NCBI GenBank assembly: GCA_934717185.1
Contig: CAKUYQ010000001.1
Span: 137,694-201,693 of the forward strand
Source of the DNA: an uncultured Bacteroidales bacterium
GTDB taxonomy: Bacteria > Bacteroidota > Bacteroidia > Bacteroidales > UBA932
DNA length: 64,000 bases
Direction: 5' to 3'
Shown: positions 59,514 to 64,000 of the stretch, piece after piece
How positions within the stretch are numbered: the stretch's first letter is position 1
How the letters are laid out: each line of letters begins with the position of its first letter
The notes under the pieces: generated by a model
Databases searched by the model: none
What the model saw: the letters and a program-made list of their open reading frames with translations, nothing else
What the model was told of the DNA's origin: nothing
Made by a program: the position numbers and the translations under genes

Positions 59514-61496
59514 GTGTTGGTGATTGAGGTTATGAGGGTTGAATATAGACTTCGCCCGATTTATATAAATGGTAGGCCTTACGGAAATACTTTTCGAAGG
59601 AATCATGAGGGTGATTATCATTGTACGGATGATGAGGTTAAGCAGATGTTTTCTGATGCTAACAATATGAGAAATTCGGCTGATTCACGTATTTTGAGAA
59701 ATTATTCAATGGACGATATTAGTGATGCAACTCTAAGAAAATATCGTATGGAATATGATAGAAGACATGAGCAGCATCCTTGGTCACAGCTATCAGATAT
59801 GGAGTTCTTAGAGAAGCTGGGAGCTTATAGGAGGGATCGTCGTACATGCGAAGAGGGCTTTACTGTGGCCGCGATGTTGATGTTTGGCAAGACAGAAGCT
59901 ATTAGGGATCAGGAATGTTTACCTTATTACTTTGTAGACTATAGGGTGCATTTGACAGATGTGCCAAATGTACGTTGGACTGACAGAATCTATCCTGATG
60001 GTCGCTGGAATGCAAACCTGTATGAATTTTACAATCGAGTCTTGAATAGACTGTATGAGGCATTGCCCAAGCCTTTCATATTAGATGATGATGGTAGAAC
60101 GAGGTTAGAATATACTTCTGCACACAAGTCATTTCGTGAAGCATTGGCCAATACTCTGATTCATGCTGCTTATACACAGAATGGTTGTGTGACGGTTGAT
60201 AGATGGAAGAATCGTGTTGTGCTTAATAACCCTGGTACTATGTTAGTCTCAGTAGACCAATTTTTTGTTGGAAACCAGAGTGTTTGTCGCAACCCTTTGT
60301 TGCAGCACTTGTTTGTGCAGTTGGGGGTAGGTGAAAAAGCTGGCAGTGGCGCTGATGTTATTGTGCAAGGATGGAAGGATAATGGGTGGAGTCTTCCTTT
60401 GATTGGTGAGAAAAATCGTCCAAATAGAGTTGAAATGACACTTTATTTACAGAAAGATGCAGTAAGTACGGCAGTAAGTACGGCAGTAAGTACGGCACTA
60501 AATACAGCTCTAAGTACGGCTCTAAGTTGGAAACAAGTAAAACCGATGTTTGAAATGCTTAGCGAACCAAATTTTGCAAAGGATATTATGGCGATTTTTG
60601 GACTTAAGGATGTGTATAAATTTAAGAAAAAATATCTTGATCCATTTTTAACAGTTGGAATTTTATCAATGACTCAACCAGATAAACCCACAAGTTCAAT
60701 GCAAAAGTATTACCTGACGGACTTGGGTAAACAGGTCGTGGAGTGGAAAGAGAATGAAGTTGGTGAACCAACAAAGGTGAGTCAAGATAAAATAAATAGA
60801 TTCTTGATTGAAATGCAAGAGTGTATTAACCGATATCCGGTTGCTTTACCAGAGATAAGGGAAGAATATAAGACATTGTTGCAAAAAAATGATGTAAGAT
60901 GCTTTAAGGCTGATTATAAGCACCCAAAAGAAATTTTTGAAGCTAATCAAAAGTGGATATATAATATACCGGATTTGTATTTAGAAGAGATTCAAAATAA
61001 TATTTGGAGATTTTATAATACATATTGGCTTTTGAGGCGTGCAGATAAGGTTATTGCTATTCGCTTTTCAGAAATAAAAGACGTATTTACTCGCCTTGAA
61101 TTGAATGAGCAGTGGGCTGTAGTGACCAGCTTCCGTCTTGATACGTACGATAAATTGTATGGCGGAGATGCTCCGTTTGAAGTGATGAGCTATGGATATA
61201 GTTACAAGGGTATGTGTATTTATAGGATTCCAGCTCATAATGATTTTATGATAGTGATGAAAGCTAATAGACTCCCTATATATGAAATAAATAAATTTGA
61301 GTCAGGAAATTCGGAATTCAAACTGATTGATAAAGAGCATATGATTTACTCAAATCTTTTGAATATGAAAGATATGGACGATAGTTATGGATTAAGTGTA
61401 ATGCGTGACATTCGGTTTTATTATCCAAAGGATGAGGATTTTCACTATATCCGCCTACAGGTGGATAGAATGGCGGATGTGAAAGAAGTGAATTAG
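59514..61496 (+). CDS. RecG-like/HATPase_c_4 regulator, C-terminal part of the frame-disrupted gene
   Basis: 660 aa; the same frame is open from ~59472, encoding SESDVHEEKLENGWV, the normal continuation of AlbA_2 proteins. Features: LRPIYINGRPYGNTFRRNHEG, the ATP-binding-like FREALANTLIHAAYTQNG, NPGTM, NPLLQHLFVQLGVGEKAGSG, a Ser/Thr/Ala repeat linker (~315-340) and a winged-helix region. A further ~230-residue C-terminal extension is not part of the usual family. Such proteins are putative ATP-dependent transcription regulators. Intergenic GTG at 59514 is unlikely to be a natural start. Confidence 0.78.
   Translation: MLVIEVMRVEYRLRPIYINGRPYGNTFRRNHEGDYHCTDDEVKQMFSDANNMRNSADSRILRNYSMDDISDATLRKYRMEYDRRHEQHPWSQLSDMEFLEKLGAYRRDRRTCEEGFTVAAMLMFGKTEAIRDQECLPYYFVDYRVHLTDVPNVRWTDRIYPDGRWNANLYEFYNRVLNRLYEALPKPFILDDDGRTRLEYTSAHKSFREALANTLIHAAYTQNGCVTVDRWKNRVVLNNPGTMLVSVDQFFVGNQSVCRNPLLQHLFVQLGVGEKAGSGADVIVQGWKDNGWSLPLIGEKNRPNRVEMTLYLQKDAVSTAVSTAVSTALNTALSTALSWKQVKPMFEMLSEPNFAKDIMAIFGLKDVYKFKKKYLDPFLTVGILSMTQPDKPTSSMQKYYLTDLGKQVVEWKENEVGEPTKVSQDKINRFLIEMQECINRYPVALPEIREEYKTLLQKNDVRCFKADYKHPKEIFEANQKWIYNIPDLYLEEIQNNIWRFYNTYWLLRRADKVIAIRFSEIKDVFTRLELNEQWAVVTSFRLDTYDKLYGGDAPFEVMSYGYSYKGMCIYRIPAHNDFMIVMKANRLPIYEINKFESGNSEFKLIDKEHMIYSNLLNMKDMDDSYGLSVMRDIRFYYPKDEDFHYIRLQVDRMADVKEVN
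60459..60527 (+). repeat. 12-bp coding tandem repeat
   Basis: About six units of GCAGTAAGTACG-like sequence encode AVST/ALST repeats in the linker of the RecG-like protein. Similar T/S/Q repeat linkers are usual in this family. Confidence 0.8.
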
Positions 61497-61508
61497 CGGT
61501 GGCGAGTT

Positions 61509-61713
61509 GATGTGGAGTATGTGATTGAGAATTTTGTGGAGATTGTTAGGGCTCTTGGGTAGGGTAGGTTTTGTCGGGAGAAAAAAAGTTAGGTTAAGTC
61601 TGAAGAGTCCGGGGTAGGGGAACGGCTACTTAAGGATTCTTTTTTTGATTTTTTGCTATTTCGTAGTCTTCGTTTGTGAAGGTGTATGTAAGTGTGACAA
61701 GCCACTTTTTTCA
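61509..61713. pseudogene. Repeat module copy C: aminotransferase tail plus lipoprotein tail remnant
   Basis: 61509-61562 nearly duplicates the last ~50 bp of the DegT gene (50844-50897), including its stop. The linker TAGGGTAGGTTTTGTCGGGAG follows. On the minus strand 61630-61713 encodes KWLVTLTYTFTNEDYEIAK and a stop, the C-terminus of the small lipoprotein paralogues, with no start or signal peptide. It is a truncated remnant. Confidence 0.85.
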
Positions 61714-61767
61714 ATTATTTTATATCGTTTTATATTGACGAATTTTTGTCAGAGATTGTCAAGATAT

Positions 61768-62478
61768 CTATAAAACCCTCTTCTTTGGTTGTGGTTCAGG
61801 GGGTATTCCTAAATTATGCCTGCCGTTGCATCTAAATAACAAAAAAGTGCCACACCCTGGAATTATTTCCTCACATGGATCATTTTTACAATCTAAATAC
61901 CACATAGATGACAAATTACAGTTACATTTAAGTAAACCAGTATCACCTACATGCCTTGACAATAATTCAATACCGTTATTTTTAATCATCAGTCCACCTG
62001 TTGTATCTGCTATTAGATGAGGATCTGCAGAAACGGCATAAACCAACTCTCTATTCCATCTCAAGCTATCAATAGCATATTTAATCCAATTATCTAAAAA
62101 TGATTTAGTTTTTGAAAATAGTTTTGAATTCTTATAAATGTCATCTTTAAAAATTCTTTTATTCATTGTCGCAAATTTTAGAAGAGCCTTAATATGCGCT
62201 TCTTCTTTATTATTCCAATAATATCTTAGAACATCGTTCAATTTGACTTCCCAAATTTTGAATTTTGAAATTGGCTTGAGTGCAATGTACGCAGGCCTGG
62301 AATACTTGTAATCAAGTTCAAACCACTCTTCTGTTGACATGGCTCTTATCTCTTTAAGATGCTCCTTAGTCCAAGTATCAAGTTCTGCATCACAACTATA
62401 ATGTTCTTTATCCTTTGAACAAGATAAAATCATTACATTAAATACAAACATACTAATCAATAAAACAGACTTCTTCAT
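61768..62478 (-). CDS. Fulvocin C-related Cys-rich lipoprotein (putative bacteriocin)
   Basis: 236 aa. Lipoprotein signal MKKSVLLISMFVFNVMILSC (Cys20). A long helical pro-region (~25-175) precedes a Cys-rich C-terminus with Cys at 185, 187, 197, 202, 209 and 217. The spacing CNC…C…C…GCG…CNG resembles the 8-Cys bacteriocin fulvocin C and the fulvocin C-related proteins of Bacteroidota. A membrane thioredoxin gene lies immediately upstream on the same strand (82-bp gap), which could form the disulphides. Secretion and killing activity are inference. Confidence 0.68.
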   Translation of the reverse strand: MKKSVLLISMFVFNVMILSCSKDKEHYSCDAELDTWTKEHLKEIRAMSTEEWFELDYKYSRPAYIALKPISKFKIWEVKLNDVLRYYWNNKEEAHIKALLKFATMNKRIFKDDIYKNSKLFSKTKSFLDNWIKYAIDSLRWNRELVYAVSADPHLIADTTGGLMIKNNGIELLSRHVGDTGLLKCNCNLSSMWYLDCKNDPCEEIIPGCGTFLLFRCNGRHNLGIPPEPQPKKRVL

Positions 62479-62560
62479 AACTGTAAAGTTTTAAAAATTA
62501 AATAATTAACTGAATAACTCTGTGGTTATAAATGACTTATATCTAAAATATCAATAACTG

Positions 62561-63442
62561 TTAGTAAATATATTTGGCTATCCTTTCAAGATAGTTTTCT
62601 GCCAATTGAATACTGCCCCTAAATACTATCTTTCCATTAGGATTGAGTATTATAACTGTAGGAAAACGATCAATTTTAAAAGTGGTGGACAGCTCATCAA
62701 AATCTCCGTACAATATAGGAAATGAACAATCACCTATTGTTTCGGATAATTCAGATAACCATTTGAAAATACCATTGTTAGACTCATTTTTTAACTTAAA
62801 AAATAGTACAAACACCTTTACTTTGTCATTCCAAATGTATTTGTTATATAGTCGTTGAATCATAGGGAGTTTTCCTATGCAGACTCCACAACCGGTGTAA
62901 CAGCAGTCAATAACCGTATATGCACCCTTCATCTCTTCTAATTTGATAACAGTGCCATCAACATCTTCAATATGGGGTATATTTTGAATCTGTTCGGAAA
63001 TAATACCGTCTATATTACCGTATGAAATATATTGAGCCCAATGCATATAAATTCTGTTGAACATAAAGCAAAGTACAATCATGGCAGATACGATTGCAAT
63101 TTTTGCCTTAATGCCACATTTTAAAAGTAACAAACCGCATAAAATGCCAAGCAAATGCATAATTCCTTCCGGCAAGGAGACAAGAGATTCCGTCCACCAC
63201 AATAATCTTGCAGGTACTTGAATTATAAGTATCGTTGCAATAAATACGGTTGCATACAATTTTGCTCTTTTACCTCTATAGCCGACGTAAAAAATAAACG
63301 CAGAATAAAAAATAAATAATATAATTCCCGATAAAATACAGCTGTATCCCCGTAGTAATGACAGCAGGCATTCTGCTATGATTGAAACTGCTGAGGCAAA
63401 AACTACGTTACAAAGAGTGCTTTTTTCAAAAATTTTTACCAT
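62561..63442 (-). CDS. Membrane-anchored thioredoxin-fold protein (CGVC)
   Basis: 293 aa. Four or five transmembrane helices (~10-132) are followed by a periplasmic TlpA-like thioredoxin domain (~150-290). The active site is C185-GV-C188 in CCYTGCGVCIGKLPMI; an adjacent CC pair (180-181) is also present. Conserved cis-Pro in DRFPTVIILNPNG. The N-terminal helices resemble MauE/DoxX-like redox membrane proteins. Probable role: disulphide exchange in the envelope, most plausibly for the downstream Cys-rich protein. Confidence 0.8.
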   Translation of the reverse strand: MVKIFEKSTLCNVVFASAVSIIAECLLSLLRGYSCILSGIILFIFYSAFIFYVGYRGKRAKLYATVFIATILIIQVPARLLWWTESLVSLPEGIMHLLGILCGLLLLKCGIKAKIAIVSAMIVLCFMFNRIYMHWAQYISYGNIDGIISEQIQNIPHIEDVDGTVIKLEEMKGAYTVIDCCYTGCGVCIGKLPMIQRLYNKYIWNDKVKVFVLFFKLKNESNNGIFKWLSELSETIGDCSFPILYGDFDELSTTFKIDRFPTVIILNPNGKIVFRGSIQLAENYLERIAKYIY

Positions 63443-63960
63443 AACATTAAAATTGAATTAATATTTTATGAGGGGCATGATTGGAACTGTGTATGCCTGT
63501 AACGGGCTTTAGCTAATTAAGTTTATGGTTTATAGTAAGAGTCGGTTGATAAGGATAAATAATAAATTCCACTTTCATTACTTTCTTTACCCTCTTTACT
63601 CTTAAAATTGCCAATGCTAACGCCAAAGCCAAAAAAGGCTTACGAAAATGGTTGTTTTAAGTAGAAAATTAGGTCTTGGTGCTGTTGGGGCTAATTGATA
63701 TCCACTGTCTTATGGCAGTGAATGGGAAATGCAGTGCAATGTACTGAGAATTATTGTATTTACAAAATAAAATAGCGCAAGTCTTTGATGAGTTTTTGTT
63801 AAAGAAACCGAAAAGTACGGATTTTAGCATGGGCTGAGATTGTGAGATGGGTTTTGTAGGGAAGGAAAAAATACAAAATCATCTGCTAAAAAAATATTTC
63901 AAAGAATATCCTGTTTTAAGAAGTCCGGAAGTTTGACACTTTGTCGGGAATAAAAATAAT
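63443..63960. repeat. Composite repeat element, copy E4, to near window end
   Basis: Follows the thioredoxin gene start: GATTGGAACTGTGTATGCC, GGATAAATAATAAATTCC, CTTTCTTTACCCTCTT, GCCAATGCTAACGCCAAAGC, GGCTTACGAAAATGGTTG, GGGGCTAATTGATATCCAC, TTTACAAAATAAAATAGCGC. Nothing else is recognisable up to base 64000 except another TTTGTCGGGAA stretch at ~63941. Confidence 0.85.
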
Positions 63961-64000
63961 GTAAATAATTGTATCAAAATATTTTGTATTGTCAATTTAA

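Overview
This window reads as chromosomal DNA of a Bacteroidales (Bacteroidota) bacterium, probably host-associated. The evidence is the TAnnTTTG type of -7 promoter box before several genes, fimbrillin-type surface lipoproteins, an OMP/carboxypeptidase-regulatory beta-barrel protein, a UpxY-headed capsule locus, and many lipoproteins with short signal peptides. I cannot name a genus from sequence alone.

Layout. 1-3249: right end of a RiPP (TOMM) cluster, with the tail of an E1-like/YcaO cyclodehydratase and an M50 membrane protease. 3327-22077: mostly housekeeping genes: an AAA ATPase, rplU-rpmA, serS-ruvC, a large outer-membrane beta-barrel, a PASTA protein, rluD, tRNA-Leu(UAG), prmA, tpiA, a PLP aminotransferase, queD-polA, an ECF sigma factor, rsmG, rpmH and a membrane HTH regulator. 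22365-26392: three fimbrillin-type lipoproteins in one apparent operon. 26686-29014: a tyrosine recombinase, then a divergent STAS/GHKL ATPase plus STAS-like pair. 29275-29678: a promoter flanked by perfect 21-bp inverted repeats, a predicted invertible capsule switch. 29928-50897: capsule or exopolysaccharide locus: UpxY, a small leader-linked gene, nucleotide-sugar enzymes for UDP-L-FucNAc-type and uronic acid precursors, Wzx, a Wzy-like protein, an acyltransferase, glycosyltransferases, an initiating sugar transferase, two DegT-fold proteins and an ATP-grasp enzyme. 50844-64000: an accessory region of repeated modules carrying minus-strand lipoproteins, including a fulvocin C-like Cys-rich protein beside a membrane thioredoxin. 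These modules are interleaved with plus-strand genes: an ImmA/IrrE-PIN pair and a frame-disrupted AlbA/RecG-like regulator.

How the parts fit. In the orientation read here the invertible promoter points into upxY, so the capsule should be ON. Flipped, it would point at the GHKL/STAS pair, and the nearby tyrosine recombinase is a candidate invertase. The capsule operon supplies activated sugars, assembles and flips the repeat unit, and polymerises it.

Non-coding DNA is unusually structured. A dispersed element bounded by opposed degenerate GCYAAY/RTTRGC hexamer arrays recurs about seven times, and one array lies in frame inside the capsule dehydratase gene. A longer element of about 0.4-0.6 kb occurs four times upstream of the lipoproteins at the right end. 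A 120-bp repeat occurs twice, one copy interrupted by a 47-nt perfect hairpin. All functional statements come from reading the sequence; no database search was run.
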